Made by a program: the position numbers and the translations under genes
Shown: positions 45,495 to 56,077 of the stretch, one piece after another
Numbering within the stretch: the stretch's first letter is position 1
How the letters are laid out: every line of letters starts with the position of its first letter
The notes under the pieces: generated by a model
Databases searched by the model: none
What the model saw: only the letters and a program-made list of their open reading frames with translations
What the model was told of the DNA's origin: nothing
From: Bacillus sp. N1-1
GTDB lineage: Bacteria; Bacillota; Bacilli; Bacillales; Guptibacillaceae
DNA: 64,000 nt
NCBI RefSeq assembly: GCF_009818105.1
Contig: NZ_CP046564.1
Span: 2,480,001 to 2,544,000 of the forward strand
Direction of reading: 5' to 3'

Positions 45495-46666
45495 TGTTTA
45501 AGCCACCTTCTAATGCTGGATTTCTCATTTTTAATTTCATCATTGATTACGGCTAGCTCAATTTGCTTTAGAGCCTCACCAACCCACGGTCCTGGGGGAG
45601 TCTCTCTCCAGTGAATGAGGTCCTCCCCTGTCACAGCAAGCATTTTGGAGGAGGTTATCGCAAGGTCTGAAGTGATCTGTTCCACACCTTCAAAAAGTGG
45701 ACGACGCTTTTCGAACATCGCTCGAAGTCTCTCACATGACTTCACTTCTGGAAGTGCATTATAAACGGTTTCCTTATTCCACCCTTTATCTTGTGCATTC
45801 TTTACATTTTCTAAAAGGTGCTCCACTTCTTTAATAATCCGATTTGACAATCGCCACTTTTTTAAAAATTGACTCGGCTTTTCAGTCGTGGAAGATAGCC
45901 ACGCCCACCGCTCTATTTCTGTCGTTAAATTCACCAAAAAAGGAATTTCATCAAATGAATGCTCAATTTGTTGAAGTTCTGGTAAAATGTGATGAACATT
46001 TGCCTGGACAAGTGCATGGAGTGCTTGGTGTACAGCTTTTCCAGCTAGTAGTTTGCTGAACTCCATTTGAATTCTTTCAATTGCAACATATTGAAGCAAA
46101 TCCGCTTGTTCCTTTAACGCTTGTTCAGTTTGTTGGTCAAGTGTAAAGTTAAGCGTGCTTTGAAATCGAAGGGCTCTTATCATCCGTAACGCATCTTCTT
46201 GAAATCGTTCATTTGGATTACCGACCGTACGAATGAGACGATTTTTAAGATCCTCTTGTCCACTATATAAGTCGATAAGTGTTCCATCTATTGAAAGCGC
46301 CAGGCTATTCATAGTGAAGTCACGCCTCGCGAGATCTTCCTCTATTGAACCTAAGAAAGAGACAGCGTTTGGATGTCTAAAATCCTTATAAGATGCATCA
46401 GTTCTAAATGTTGTTACCTCGTATGAAAACCCATTATGAATAACAGTAACCGTTCCATGATCGATCCCTGTTGGAATGACTGTATGAAAAATAGCCATGA
46501 TCTCTTCAGGTTTAGCCGAAGAGGCAAGGTCAAAGTCAGAAACAGGTAAACCGAGTAACGCATCTCTCACTGCTCCTCCAACAATATACGCTTCATGTCC
46601 GGCGTCCTTCAGAAGTTGTAGCACCTCAAGACAACATTCATAAGCTCTACCCGTCAATCTAATCAA
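45479..46666 (-). CDS. cca: CCA-adding tRNA nucleotidyltransferase
   Basis: This 395-residue class II enzyme adds or repairs the 3' CCA of tRNAs. The head domain has [12 protein letters not shown] and the catalytic [18 protein letters not shown] and the [16 protein letters not shown] helix follow. It starts at TTG 46666 with AGGGGGC upstream, overlapping the bshA stop (TTGA). Several tRNAs in this window lack an encoded CCA and need this enzyme. Confidence 0.95.
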   Translation of the reverse strand: MIRLTGRAYECCLEVLQLLKDAGHEAYIVGGAVRDALLGLPVSDFDLASSAKPEEIMAIFHTVIPTGIDHGTVTVIHNGFSYEVTTFRTDASYKDFRHPNAVSFLGSIEEDLARRDFTMNSLALSIDGTLIDLYSGQEDLKNRLIRTVGNPNERFQEDALRMIRALRFQSTLNFTLDQQTEQALKEQADLLQYVAIERIQMEFSKLLAGKAVHQALHALVQANVHHILPELQQIEHSFDEIPFLVNLTTEIERWAWLSSTTEKPSQFLKKWRLSNRIIKEVEHLLENVKNAQDKGWNKETVYNALPEVKSCERLRAMFEKRRPLFEGVEQITSDLAITSSKMLAVTGEDLIHWRETPPGPWVGEALKQIELAVINDEIKNEKSSIRRWLKQWQTQ

Positions 46667-47799
46667 GTAAGCGCCCCCTGAAGCGTTTTATAATAAATCG
46701 CCTCATACTGTTCTAAAATGCGTTGGGAAGCAAACCTTGTTTGAACGGCTTTAACCGCAGCCGAACTCATTCGGTTATGCAACTCTTTATTCGATAGTAA
46801 CTGCACAGCATAAGCGGAGATGATATCAACCTCACCAACTTCTGCAATAAACCCGTTCACCTCATGTTCAATGACTTCCGGGATACCGCCTATGTTCGTT
46901 CCGATTGCAGGTACGCCACAGGCCATCGCTTCAAGAGCAACTAAACCAAAACTCTCTTTTTCAGATAGCAATAATTTCAAATCACAGATAGAGAGAATTT
47001 CAGCTACATTTTCTTGTTTACCGAGGAACTTCACTTTATCTTTTAACCCTAAATCGTTTACGAGTCGACAGGCAACTTGAATTTCAGGGCCATCACCAAT
47101 GAGCAATAGCTTTGCAGGCATTTCTTTCTGGATGCGGTGAAACACCTTAATGACGTCAGGCACACGTTTTACCGCTCTAAAATTTGAAATATGAACAATA
47201 ACCTTTTCCTCTTCCGTAATGCCGTAACTTTTCTTCAAGTCGGCGGGAGGTTTTGGATAATAAATTCGTTCATCTACAAAGTTATATACCGTGTCAATCG
47301 GTTTGTCTGTTTCAAGTAATCGGTGTGTTTGATCAACAAGATCGTTTGATACAGCTGTAACGCGATCAGATTTTTCAATACCAAATCGAATTAGTTGTGT
47401 TAACGAAGGATCATATCCAAGTACTGTAATATCTGTTCCATGCAGGGTTGTAACAATTTTTATATCTCCCCCAACCATTTCTTTCGCAAGGAAAGCACAA
47501 ACAGCATGCGGAACAGCATAGTGAACATGAAGGAGATCAAGGTTTTCTCGTTGAATCACCTCTGCCATTTTACTAGCAAGGGTTAAATCATACGGGGGAT
47601 AGCGAAAAACAGCATATTGGTTGACTTCAACTTCGTGAAAATAAATATTGGGGTGAAACGTATCGAGGCGGAACGGAACGCTACTTGTGATAAAGTGAAC
47701 TTCATGCCCCTTTTCAGCCATCATCTTTCCAAGTTCTGTCGCAATAACGCCAGATCCTCCCACAGTTGGGTAACAAGTAATTCCTATTTTTAATGTCAT
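46663..47799 (-). CDS. bshA: L-malic acid glycosyltransferase BshA (bacillithiol synthesis)
   Basis: This 378-residue GT4 glycosyltransferase joins UDP-GlcNAc to malate, the first step to bacillithiol. Signatures: [16 protein letters not shown] near the start, [18 protein letters not shown] donor region ([10 protein letters not shown]) and [21 protein letters not shown] 47799 has AGGAG 7 nt upstream and overlaps the bshB1 stop by 4 nt. Confidence 0.95.
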   Translation of the reverse strand: MTLKIGITCYPTVGGSGVIATELGKMMAEKGHEVHFITSSVPFRLDTFHPNIYFHEVEVNQYAVFRYPPYDLTLASKMAEVIQRENLDLLHVHYAVPHAVCAFLAKEMVGGDIKIVTTLHGTDITVLGYDPSLTQLIRFGIEKSDRVTAVSNDLVDQTHRLLETDKPIDTVYNFVDERIYYPKPPADLKKSYGITEEEKVIVHISNFRAVKRVPDVIKVFHRIQKEMPAKLLLIGDGPEIQVACRLVNDLGLKDKVKFLGKQENVAEILSICDLKLLLSEKESFGLVALEAMACGVPAIGTNIGGIPEVIEHEVNGFIAEVGEVDIISAYAVQLLSNKELHNRMSSAAVKAVQTRFASQRILEQYEAIYYKTLQGALT

Positions 47800-48509
47800 C
47801 GTCTTTCTCCTAACGGAAATTCTTCCAAGCACAGCAGATTCTTCGCAATAAACCCTTCTGCATATTCTACTCCTGATTCTTTACCATATAAATATTCTCG
47901 ATGAATCACTTTATCAACGTACCCATTTGTTAAAGGAGTGGATACACTATCGGGCGTGAGAGTAAATTGACTCTCATACGCTTCAAGCGATTGTCTTTTT
48001 GCCTCAATTTGATTACTGATGTTAATCGTAAATTGAGGACGATGGAATCCGTTAATAAAGTAATAATAGATTTGGCTTACTTTATGAGCATCTCCTAATT
48101 GTGGATGGTATTTCCGAATGCCCGCTGAAAAAACGGCTTCTTCCACTAATCGAGCCGCATGACCATGATCCGGGTGGCGATCTTCTGAGTAAGGAACAAA
48201 AACAATCCGCGGCTTTTTCTTGCGTATGATTTTAACTAGTGCTGAAAGCTTATCATCTGAAATACCCAATCCGCGATCGGGGAATTTCATATTTAAACGG
48301 GTTGTTACTGACAAAATTTCAGCCGCATGCTGGGCTTCGTGATGTCGTGTGAAAACAGTACCGTTTGAAGAAAGTTCAGCCTCCGTTAAATCACAAATCC
48401 CTGTCGTCCTGCCATCTTCAGCGAATTTCTTTAGTGTGCCACCCATCCCAATTTCAACATCATCTGCGTGGGCGCCAAACGCAAGTATATCAAGTGTTAT
48501 TTCTTCCAT
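47796..48509 (-). CDS. bshB1: Bacillithiol biosynthesis deacetylase BshB1
   Basis: This 237-residue PIG-L-type zinc deacetylase removes acetate from GlcNAc-malate. Zinc-binding residues are visible in FGAHADDVE and in [12 protein letters not shown] 48509 follows GGAGAG at 9 nt, which shortens the open frame by 20 codons. It overlaps mgsA upstream and bshA downstream. Confidence 0.95.
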   Translation of the reverse strand: MEEITLDILAFGAHADDVEIGMGGTLKKFAEDGRTTGICDLTEAELSSNGTVFTRHHEAQHAAEILSVTTRLNMKFPDRGLGISDDKLSALVKIIRKKKPRIVFVPYSEDRHPDHGHAARLVEEAVFSAGIRKYHPQLGDAHKVSQIYYYFINGFHRPQFTINISNQIEAKRQSLEAYESQFTLTPDSVSTPLTNGYVDKVIHREYLYGKESGVEYAEGFIAKNLLCLEEFPLGERR

Positions 48510-48900
48510 GTACAATTTCTCTCCAATCCAATTCTCCCCTTGCCAGGGCGTGGACAAGTATTTCCGCACTGCCCATATTCGTTGCTAGCGGGATATCATA
48601 TACATCACATAGTCTAATGAGCGCGGTAATGTCCGGCTCATGCGGCTGTGCTGTTAGGGGATCTCGAAAGAAAATCACTGCATCCATATCATTTTCTGCA
48701 ATCATCGCACCAATTTGCTGATCCCCACCAAGAGGACCAGATTGGTAACGATGCACGTTTAAGCCCGTTTCATCTATGATTCGCTTTCCAGTTGTCCCAG
48801 TCGCATACAGGTCGTGTGGATCTAAAATCATTTTATAAGCTAGTGTAAAACGAACAAGATCGTCTTTTTTCTTATCGTGCGCGATTAAAGCGATTTTCAT
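48490..48900 (-). CDS. mgsA: Methylglyoxal synthase
   Basis: This 136-residue enzyme converts dihydroxyacetone phosphate to methylglyoxal, a bypass of lower glycolysis. Signatures: [34 protein letters not shown] and [14 protein letters not shown] with the catalytic aspartates. Its end overlaps the bshB1 start by 20 nt. Confidence 0.97.
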   Translation of the reverse strand: MKIALIAHDKKKDDLVRFTLAYKMILDPHDLYATGTTGKRIIDETGLNVHRYQSGPLGGDQQIGAMIAENDMDAVIFFRDPLTAQPHEPDITALIRLCDVYDIPLATNMGSAEILVHALARGELDWREIVHGRNNT

Positions 48901-48911
48901 GAGAACATCCC

Positions 48912-49712
48912 CTACTCCATTATATTTTCAAGACCGTAAACAAGCTGATCGATTTTTAAAACCGTTTCAACAGCAAGCTGTACACCTGGCATAAAGGACG
49001 CTCTGTTCATTGAGTCATGACGAATTTTCAATGTTTGTCCTTCGCCTCCAAAAAGAACTTCTTGGTGGGCTACAAGACCTGGCAATCGAACGCTATGAAT
49101 TCTCATGCCTTCATAATCTGCACCACGAGCTCCAGCAAGGTCCTCACGCTCGTCTTCATGCCCCTGCTTCTTTTCTTCTCTTACTTCTGAAATCATTTTT
49201 GCTGTTTTTACCGCCGTTCCAGATGGTGCATCAAGTTTTCGATCGTGATGTTGCTCAATAATCTCAACATCAGAGAAATATTTAGCTGCCATTGTAGCAA
49301 ATTTCATCATCAAAACCGCACCGATCGCAAAGTTAGGAGCAATAATCGCCCCTAATTCTTTTTCTGCTGCCGTTCTAGATAGTTCGTCCACATCTTCATT
49401 TGAAAATCCTGTTGTTCCTACAACGGGTCTGACTCCATGATCAAACGCAATTTGCATATGCTTTTTCCCATATTCAGGCGTTGTCAAGTCAATCAAAACG
49501 TCACATTCTACTTCAGATAAACATTGATCTAGATCCGTATAGATAGGGGAATCTAGTGATGGAAGGCCACTAATATCTGCCACCGTTTGTCCAGACGATT
49601 TACGGTCGACAACAGCAGTTAACGTGAAATGCGCTGTCCGATCAACAAGTTTTACTGCTTCCATCCCCATATTCCCTCTTGGTCCTGCAATAACAATTTT
49701 CACTTCTTGCAT
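48912..49712 (-). CDS. dapB: 4-hydroxy-tetrahydrodipicolinate reductase
   Basis: This 266-residue NAD(P)H enzyme of the lysine/diaminopimelate pathway has the Rossmann motif [12 protein letters not shown] near the start, VGTTGFS and the catalytic [18 protein letters not shown] 49712 overlaps the ypjD stop (TGATG). DAP also feeds spore dipicolinate synthesis through its precursor. The length matches B. subtilis DapB. Confidence 0.96.
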   Translation of the reverse strand: MQEVKIVIAGPRGNMGMEAVKLVDRTAHFTLTAVVDRKSSGQTVADISGLPSLDSPIYTDLDQCLSEVECDVLIDLTTPEYGKKHMQIAFDHGVRPVVGTTGFSNEDVDELSRTAAEKELGAIIAPNFAIGAVLMMKFATMAAKYFSDVEIIEQHHDRKLDAPSGTAVKTAKMISEVREEKKQGHEDEREDLAGARGADYEGMRIHSVRLPGLVAHQEVLFGGEGQTLKIRHDSMNRASFMPGVQLAVETVLKIDQLVYGLENIME

Positions 49713-50053
49713 CAGTCGCCACTCTCCTTCTCGATTTTTGTCCAACGATCTTTATCTCGCGTTTGGAACTTATTCATCACTCTTCCAAATGCTTCATCAA
49801 GGTCAATATCTAACGAATTCGCAAAACAAGTAAGCACAAATAAAAGATCGCCCATTTCATCTTCAATGGTCCGTTCCTCTTCCGAATTCTTTTTTGGTTT
49901 TTCACCATGGTAATGGTTAATTTCACGTGCTAGCTCACCAAGTTCTTCTGTCATCCTAGCAAGCATGGCAAGTGGACTAAAATATCCTTCTTTAAATTGA
50001 CTTATGTATTGTTCTACCTCTTCTTGCATTTCATGTATTGTGCGTTCAGACAC
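49712..50053 (-). CDS. ypjD: MazG-like nucleotide pyrophosphohydrolase YpjD
   Basis: This 113-residue all-helical protein has EELGELARE and DEMGDLLFV, the metal-binding E-x2-E and E-x2-D pair of the MazG/iMazG superfamily. It probably hydrolyses non-canonical or excess NTPs. GTG 50053 is chosen because AAAGGTGG stands 8-9 nt upstream and the resulting start ([10 protein letters not shown]) fits relatives; the ATG 12 nt earlier touches that site. Confidence 0.88.
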   Translation of the reverse strand: MSERTIHEMQEEVEQYISQFKEGYFSPLAMLARMTEELGELAREINHYHGEKPKKNSEEERTIEDEMGDLLFVLTCFANSLDIDLDEAFGRVMNKFQTRDKDRWTKIEKESGD

Positions 50054-50228
50054 GAACCATTCCACCTTTCACATCAGTTCTTATGTTAGCTAAAAGAAGA
50101 ACATTTGACAAATGTTTCACACGAATTCCTCTTATTAACTTATAGCGAGTATAACAGAATGAAATTGCTGTCTGCTCGGTATTTGATTATAATGTAGATT
50201 GTTGGTTCATACGTTAGGAGTGTCGGAT

Positions 50229-51098
50229 ATGGAAGGTATACGAACAAAAAATGTATTCTTTATTTTATTAGGCTCTGCCATTTTTGCATTTGGGCTTGTG
50301 CATTTCAATATGGAAAACAATTTAGCTGAAGGTGGTTTCACCGGTATTACACTATTACTTTATTTTCTATTCAATATCGACCCAGCTATTTCAAATCTTG
50401 TTCTTAACATTCCCTTATTTCTCATTGGCTGGAAGCTACTTGGTCGAAAAGCATTTATTTACACGATTATTGGAACCGTTTCCTTATCTCTGTTTCTATG
50501 GATCTTTCAGCATTATTCAGCGCTCTCAATACCTCTACAAGATGACCTAACACTTGCCGCCCTCTTTGCAGGTGTTTTCGTAGGAGTAGGACTCGGTATT
50601 ATTTTTCGGTACGGAGGGACAACTGGCGGCGTAGATATTATCGCAAGACTTGGATCTAAATATGTTGGATGGAGTATGGGAAGAACGATGTTTGTTTTTG
50701 ATTTTTGTGTCATTGCCATATCACTTGTTTATCTTAATTACAAAGAAGCCATGTATACGCTTCTAGCCGTTTTTGTAGCCGCTCGTGTGATCGATTTTAT
50801 TCAACAAGGTGCATACGCGGCAAAAGCTGCGATGATTATTAGCGAAAACAATAAAGAAATAGCTGATACAATTATGAGTCAGATGGATCGCGGCGCGACC
50901 GTTTTAAACGGGAAAGGCAGTTTTTCAGGATTACAGAAAGAAGTTCTCTATTGCGTCGTAGCACGAAATGAAATCGTACGCTTAAAAAACATTATCAAAC
51001 AAGTAGACCCTCATGCTTTTGTAGCTGTAAATGATGTACATGATGTGCTTGGTGAAGGATTTACGCTTGATGAAAATAAAAATCCAATTGAACAGTAA
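50229..51098 (+). CDS. ypjC: YitT-family membrane protein (YpjC-like)
   Basis: The 289-residue protein has five or six N-terminal membrane helices (about 8-190), with the conserved LAEGGFTGI and RYGGTTGGVDIIAR segments, and a cytoplasmic DUF2179 domain (about 200-285) with GATVLNGKGSFSG. The family function is unknown. ATG 50229 follows AGGAG at 8 nt. It is transcribed divergently from ypjD, unlike the surrounding genes. Confidence 0.88.
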   Translation: MEGIRTKNVFFILLGSAIFAFGLVHFNMENNLAEGGFTGITLLLYFLFNIDPAISNLVLNIPLFLIGWKLLGRKAFIYTIIGTVSLSLFLWIFQHYSALSIPLQDDLTLAALFAGVFVGVGLGIIFRYGGTTGGVDIIARLGSKYVGWSMGRTMFVFDFCVIAISLVYLNYKEAMYTLLAVFVAARVIDFIQQGAYAAKAAMIISENNKEIADTIMSQMDRGATVLNGKGSFSGLQKEVLYCVVARNEIVRLKNIIKQVDPHAFVAVNDVHDVLGEGFTLDENKNPIEQ

Positions 51099-51132
51099 CG
51101 TCACCGCTAAATAGGAAAAACAAATGAACTAA

Positions 51133-51160
51133 AAAAATCTCGCCAGTAGGCGAGATTTTT
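51133..51160. terminator. Bidirectional terminator between ypjC and the peptidase gene
   Basis: A 12-bp perfect stem (AAAAATCTCGCC and its complement) has an AGTA loop. Confidence 0.92.
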
Positions 51161-51162
51161 CA

Positions 51163-51840
51163 TTAATCTTCGTTCATTCCTATAAAGATGAACACAAAGC
51201 GTACCAACTCTAATAGCGCAACAACTGCTGCTGCTACATATGTTAACGCGGCTGCATTCAATACTTTCTTTGTTTCTCTTTCTTCGTCATTTCGAATCAC
51301 ACCAGTGGATACAACTTGCTCCATTGCTCTGTTAGATGCATTAAATTCTACCGGGAGCGTTACTAACTGGAACAAAACAGCTGCACTCATAAAAATAATC
51401 CCTAGCAGTATAAAATTTGCAGAAGACATGAGAATACCAGCAAGAATGACAAAATAGCTAAAGTTTGAACCAAGATTCGCTACTGGAACAAGCGTATGAC
51501 GGAACCGAAGTGGCGCATAGTCTTGCTCATCCTGAATCGCGTGTCCTACCTCGTGCGCCGCTATGGCTGCACCCGCTACGGAATGCCCATGAAAGTTTCC
51601 TGATGAAAGTCTTACCGTCTTAGAACGTGGATCATAATGATCTGAAAGGTGACCTCGTACTTCTTCTACCCCTACTGAATACAACCCATTTTCATCAAGA
51701 ATTTTTCTTGCTACTTGGGCACCAGTCATTCCAGAAGAATTAGGAACTTTGGAGTATTTTTTATAGGCGCTCTTCACTCTGCCCTGTGCCCAGAGTGGAA
51801 TGATTAACAAAAGCGCGAAGTATATTAGAAAACCAGCCAT
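51163..51840 (-). CDS. YugP-type membrane zinc metallopeptidase
   Basis: This 225-residue protein has an N-terminal membrane helix, a cytosolic or lateral peptidase part with HEVGHAIQDE (zinc-binding HExxH) and three further helices near the C-terminus. It belongs to Zn_peptidase_2 and has the same length as B. subtilis YugP. ATG 51840 is chosen because GGAGGA lies 7 nt upstream; longer starts have no site. YugP is encoded elsewhere in B. subtilis, so this is a local rearrangement. Confidence 0.9.
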   Translation of the reverse strand: MAGFLIYFALLLIIPLWAQGRVKSAYKKYSKVPNSSGMTGAQVARKILDENGLYSVGVEEVRGHLSDHYDPRSKTVRLSSGNFHGHSVAGAAIAAHEVGHAIQDEQDYAPLRFRHTLVPVANLGSNFSYFVILAGILMSSANFILLGIIFMSAAVLFQLVTLPVEFNASNRAMEQVVSTGVIRNDEERETKKVLNAAALTYVAAAVVALLELVRFVFIFIGMNED

Positions 51841-51954
51841 TTTCATTCCTCCATCACATGTGTAATTGCTTTTAAAACTCTTATTAACGTCAATTTTAGT
51901 CAAATTCATCTTGAAAGTCAATTACACAGTTTCAGGTTCACAAGATCTTCAAAT

Positions 51955-52716
51955 TTAATCCATCTGTTTCCTTTTTAACGTCTCTTTTTCTCCTTTATAC
52001 TTTCGATAAATAACATAAACCAATGTGAAAATAATTATCCCACCAATTGAGACGATTAACCACATGAGGGAAGATTCTTCAGAATAAGATGGATCATAGG
52101 CGTTTTTAAAATCATCATACATCGTTTCAAGCTGACCAGATAATTCTGTATTTCGTCCTGACGCGTACTTTTCGATAAAAGCGATATGAGAATCAAGACG
52201 CTGCTGAGTTTCAGGAGGTAAATCAATTGCCATCGCAGGTCGAATGGTGCTATAACTACCTAGAAAACGGTCTTTACTTGCTTTATATACATCTACATCT
52301 CCGTGTTCAATAGCAGTGGCCATCTCATGAATTAGCGGCAAAATCTGATCATTCGTTTGATGCCAAATCGGCTGTTCTTCCGTAACTAGAGCATCTACTG
52401 CCAATCGAAATTCTGTTAATGCCTGGATTCGCTGATCATTCGCTTTATCGATAGATGTTACAGCTTTAAGTGCACGATCATGTGTATTTAGTATCACCCT
52501 AAGTTCCGTATTCGAAAGTTCACTTGACTGTTCACCGGGAAAAACAGTTGAAAATTCATCCAACATTATTTTTGATCGATCAAACTGCTCTTGCTTTCCA
52601 AATTCCAGGACATTTGCGGCTATGTCATTCCAGACTTGTTTCGAATCGGCCTGTGAAGCGTGTACATTTACCGGGAGCGTGAAAAGCAACACTAATAGGA
52701 GCCATCGTCTACCCAT
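51955..52716 (-). CDS. ypjB: Sporulation protein YpjB
   Basis: The 253-residue protein has a signal sequence (about 1-20, VNVHASQ), a long helical outside domain and a C-terminal membrane helix (about 217-240) with a lysine-rich tail. It matches YpjB in size, topology and place. Loss of YpjB affects sporulation in B. subtilis; its biochemical role is unknown. Confidence 0.88.
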   Translation of the reverse strand: MGRRWLLLVLLFTLPVNVHASQADSKQVWNDIAANVLEFGKQEQFDRSKIMLDEFSTVFPGEQSSELSNTELRVILNTHDRALKAVTSIDKANDQRIQALTEFRLAVDALVTEEQPIWHQTNDQILPLIHEMATAIEHGDVDVYKASKDRFLGSYSTIRPAMAIDLPPETQQRLDSHIAFIEKYASGRNTELSGQLETMYDDFKNAYDPSYSEESSLMWLIVSIGGIIIFTLVYVIYRKYKGEKETLKRKQMD

Positions 52717-52779
52717 TCCTGTCCCTCCTTCTTCCTACTTCAATGTTATGAAGAAATGGACAAGAGTAGACCATCGACC

Positions 52780-53376
52780 TTATTGAATCGAGAGCTTAAA
52801 ACGTTCATTTCGAACGGCTAAGAAATACACAATCGTAAGTGAAACTAGCGATAGCCAGAATGTAAAATATCCGATTAGTGATGTATAATCGCTTAAGATC
52901 GAATATCGCGGCATTTGACCAAACACATAATCAATCACATCATTATGTAATGTCCAAATTGCTACAGCCACTAGATGCCACCGTTTTATTTTATAAAATG
53001 GGGTAAAGAGCAATCCTTCAATCGCCATACCTAAATGTGAAAGAATTAGCATGATTGCAATAGGAGATAGTTGATTTGTTTCAACCATCACAAGAGCATT
53101 CATGACTACTGCCCAGATTCCATACTTAAATAACGTAACGGCAGCTAATCCTTCCATAAGCGGCCAGTTCTTCTTAAAAAGGAATGCTAGTAAAACAAAG
53201 CAAAAGAAAAGACTTGCAGTTGGACTATCCGGAACAAACAATAAAAAAATTGGTTCTGTATCAGCTAATTGCCATCCATACCAATAATAACCGTATATTG
53301 TTCCAGGTATATTGATGAGGAGCAATAAAACGAGAAAAGGTTTTGACTTAAGTAAATAAAAAAAATGAGAAACCAT
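52780..53376 (-). CDS. ypjA: YpjA-like membrane protein (DUF1405)
   Basis: This 198-residue integral membrane protein has six hydrophobic segments. Conserved family features include NIPGTIYGYYWYGWQL and LFVPDSP. ATG 53376 follows AAAGGAG at 6 nt. It lies between qcrC and ypjB, as in B. subtilis. The function is unknown. Confidence 0.88.
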   Translation of the reverse strand: MVSHFFYLLKSKPFLVLLLLINIPGTIYGYYWYGWQLADTEPIFLLFVPDSPTASLFFCFVLLAFLFKKNWPLMEGLAAVTLFKYGIWAVVMNALVMVETNQLSPIAIMLILSHLGMAIEGLLFTPFYKIKRWHLVAVAIWTLHNDVIDYVFGQMPRYSILSDYTSLIGYFTFWLSLVSLTIVYFLAVRNERFKLSIQ

Positions 53377-53425
53377 TTTGATCTCCTTTATTAGAGGTTT
53401 AAGTTGTATCTTCAAGCTAAATCAG

Positions 53426-53456
53426 AAAAAAGCTGACTGCAACAGTCAGCTTTTTT
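53426..53456 (-). terminator. Terminator of the qcr operon
   Basis: A 14-bp stem (AAAAAAGCTGACTG and its complement) with a 3-nt loop lies directly after the qcrC stop. Confidence 0.93.
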
Positions 53457-53460
53457 CATT

Positions 53461-54228
53461 TTATTGATTTGCCTCAGACGTTTCAACAATAAAGTCAGCT
53501 AGCTTTTCAAGTTCCTCGTCAGAACCTTTAAAGGCGTTCGCTGGCATTCCGCCGATTCCGTTCACAGCAATATCCATAATGGATTCTTTTGTTTGCTTTG
53601 TTTCAAGAAGTGATGGACCGGATCCACCTTGAAGACTATCACCGTGACAACCAATACAAGATTGTCCTGAATAAATAGCATATCCTTCAGCTTCTTTGTC
53701 TACTTCAGCTTCAACAATTTCCCCTTGCTTAGCTGCTTTCTCCCAGTCATGTGTAACAACTGATTCCCATGTTAGGTAAACCGTTGAAATAAGACCAAGA
53801 AGCATTAACGCTGTTGCTACAGGTCGCTTAGCAGGCCTTCTTTCAGGACCTGGATCAAGCCATGGAGCAAGAAGAAGTGCACCAAATGCAAGACCTGGCA
53901 TAATTACTGTACCTACAAGTGTATAGTCACCAGCCGCAAATTTGTACTTCAAGAGCTGGTATAGAAAGAGAAAGTACCAGTCAGGAAGCGGCGTATACGT
54001 GGCATCAGTAGGGTCCGCTACGCGCTCAAGCGGAGATGGATGGGCAATTGTTAAGGCAAGGTAACCTACTAGGAAAACCGCACCTACCATCCACTCTTTT
54101 AACAAGAAGTTCGGCCAAAACGCTTCTGTTTTGCCGGGGTACTCTGAATAATCTTTTGGAATGTTAGGCTTTCTCTGCGCAGGGATACGCGAGTCGCCAA
54201 CAAACTTCATTCCTTTTCCGCGATGCAT
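53461..54228 (-). CDS. qcrC: Menaquinol:cytochrome c reductase cytochrome b/c subunit
   Basis: The 255-residue fusion has an N-terminal part like subunit IV of b6f complexes (three helices, PDWYFLFLYQLLK) and a C-terminal cytochrome c domain with haem motif CIGCH (about residue 195) and axial Met in GGMP. It passes electrons from menaquinol toward cytochrome c and the caa3 oxidase. It is the third gene of qcrABC. Confidence 0.97.
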   Translation of the reverse strand: MHRGKGMKFVGDSRIPAQRKPNIPKDYSEYPGKTEAFWPNFLLKEWMVGAVFLVGYLALTIAHPSPLERVADPTDATYTPLPDWYFLFLYQLLKYKFAAGDYTLVGTVIMPGLAFGALLLAPWLDPGPERRPAKRPVATALMLLGLISTVYLTWESVVTHDWEKAAKQGEIVEAEVDKEAEGYAIYSGQSCIGCHGDSLQGGSGPSLLETKQTKESIMDIAVNGIGGMPANAFKGSDEELEKLADFIVETSEANQ

Positions 54229-54292
54229 CTGTCCCCCTCCTTCGTATAAAAAATTGTGTCGTCAATTAAATATAAGTTCTTTAGAATACGTC

Positions 54293-54964
54293 TTATAGAG
54301 GGCCAGAAATACCCTGCTTACGAATCATGATAAAGTGAGCAGCAAGCAATCCTAGGAGTGCAGCTGGTAAGAAGAATACGTGAATCGCAAAGAATCGTGC
54401 AAGAGTTTGCGCTCCGATGATTTCTCCACCTGCTAGAAGGGTCTTTGCCCATTCACCTACAACAGGAATTGTTACCGCAATTTCAAGACCAACTTTTGTC
54501 GCGAATAGCGCTTTCATATCCCAGGGTAAGAGATATCCCGTAAATCCTAAGCCCAGCATAACAAAGAAAATCAGTACACCAACTACCCAGTTCAATTCAC
54601 GGGGTTTTTTGTAAGAGCCGGTAAAGAACACGCGAAGGGTATGTAGAAACATCATAACGATAACGAGACTGGCTCCCCAATGGTGCATTCCTCTTACAAT
54701 TTGTCCGAATGCTACTTCATTCTGAAGATAGTATACAGACTCCCAGGCGTTAACAATGTCTGGTACATAATACATCGTTAAGAACATCCCGGATAAGATT
54801 TGGATCACAGTAATAAAAAACGTTAAACCGCCAAAACAATAAACAAACGCTGAAAAGTGGTGAGCCGGGTTAACGTGCTCAGGCACTTCGTGATCTGCAA
54901 TATCGCGCCACATCGGCGTAATATCTAAGCGTTCATCTACCCAATCATAGATTTTATTTAACAT
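54293..54964 (-). CDS. qcrB: Menaquinol:cytochrome c reductase cytochrome b subunit
   Basis: This 223-residue, four-helix cytochrome b6-type subunit binds two b haems through His pairs, with one pair in MHHWGASL and HTLRVF and the second in the later helix. The cysteine in VYCFGGLTF fits the covalent c-type haem of the Bacillus complex. It lies between qcrA and qcrC, with 12 and 64 nt gaps. Confidence 0.97.
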   Translation of the reverse strand: MLNKIYDWVDERLDITPMWRDIADHEVPEHVNPAHHFSAFVYCFGGLTFFITVIQILSGMFLTMYYVPDIVNAWESVYYLQNEVAFGQIVRGMHHWGASLVIVMMFLHTLRVFFTGSYKKPRELNWVVGVLIFFVMLGLGFTGYLLPWDMKALFATKVGLEIAVTIPVVGEWAKTLLAGGEIIGAQTLARFFAIHVFFLPAALLGLLAAHFIMIRKQGISGPL

Positions 54965-54976
54965 AGATTACGCCCC

Positions 54977-55474
54977 CTAACGTGGTTCAGGTTTTCCGAG
55001 GTAAAGTTTTCCATCTTCAACTTTCTTGTTGTAAACATCAAGCGGCGCTAGTGGTGGTGTACCCGGAACGTTCACACCATCTTTCGTATAACGCCCCGCG
55101 TGACATGGGCAGAAAAACTGATCAGGATATGCAGGATTTGAAGACCAGTCAACTGTACATCCGAGGTGTTTACAAACAGGTGAAAGTGCGACAATTTCGT
55201 CTTTTTCATCTTTGTAAACCCAGGCGGATTGCGTTACTTCAGATTCATACCAACCATCTACCTGGTCAATTTTGAATTCTTTACGAACTGGTTTGTTCGT
55301 AATCTCACTTGTGTCCATAACAGGTACAAAATCCTGCTTGGCTCCTTCTTTTAACAATGGATCAATTGCAAAACGAACCATCGGCATTAGCATCCCTGCT
55401 GCCATAAAACCGCCGACACCAGTCAGGCTGTAGTTTAGAAATTGGCGTCTTGTTACTTCCTTCTTCTTCGCCAT
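54977..55474 (-). CDS. qcrA: Rieske iron-sulphur subunit of menaquinol:cytochrome c reductase
   Basis: This 165-residue protein has an N-terminal twin-arginine-like signal/anchor (TRRQFLNYSL, about 8-17). The Rieske cluster residues are CKHLGC and CPCHAGRY, each supplying Cys and His. It transfers electrons from menaquinol to the cytochrome. It is the first gene of the operon. Confidence 0.97.
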   Translation of the reverse strand: MAKKKEVTRRQFLNYSLTGVGGFMAAGMLMPMVRFAIDPLLKEGAKQDFVPVMDTSEITNKPVRKEFKIDQVDGWYESEVTQSAWVYKDEKDEIVALSPVCKHLGCTVDWSSNPAYPDQFFCPCHAGRYTKDGVNVPGTPPLAPLDVYNKKVEDGKLYLGKPEPR

Positions 55475-55606
55475 TGGTTTCCCCCCTATCCTATGAAGTC
55501 AGTCCAGCCGGACATAATAGTACACACATATAACTAGGACATTCCTATGATAGCGTAGTCAGTCTTGCTCTGTCAATATTCGGATTGGTCTTTAGCATGC
55601 CACAAA

Positions 55607-56077
55607 TCAACTATTTATATTACTTTGCCACGTATTTGTTACAAATTGTAAAACCTGCTTTACCTGAGCTGAGACCGTTTCCATTTTATATTGTTCATCC
55701 ATGTGTTCAAGTGGAATTGCCGGCATCCATAATAAAGCACTCGAGATCTCGTCCTCCACCTGTTTCCATTCTACATCAGCCGTTAAGGTGATAATATGTT
55801 TAATACCTCCTTCATGCAATTCTTGCTCTAACTTTTTCAAGCGGTCCGTCTTAATACCTTGTTCCTCCGAAATTAAATAGGTATAGGCAGGTAGCAAAAG
55901 AAGACGACCTTTTAATTGTCTTTCTAGTTCATTTGATATGATTGAGATGTACTCTCCCATTGATACGATTGTTTTCATACTGCTCGTCATTGATATTGGA
56001 ACGAGTGGAAGAACGGCTGTATCTACATACTCTTTTTCTTTTTCAAATAACGCAATATCTGCTTCAGTCCATTTCAT
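55607..56077 (-). CDS. ypiF: YpiF-like protein (DUF2487)
   Basis: This 156-residue soluble alpha/beta protein of unknown function lies just upstream of qcrA, as in B. subtilis. ATG 56077 (MKWTEADI) has AAGGAG 8 nt upstream. It overlaps the GNAT gene upstream by 14 nt, so translation is probably coupled. Confidence 0.85.
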   Translation of the reverse strand: MKWTEADIALFEKEKEYVDTAVLPLVPISMTSSMKTIVSMGEYISIISNELERQLKGRLLLLPAYTYLISEEQGIKTDRLKKLEQELHEGGIKHIITLTADVEWKQVEDEISSALLWMPAIPLEHMDEQYKMETVSAQVKQVLQFVTNTWQSNINS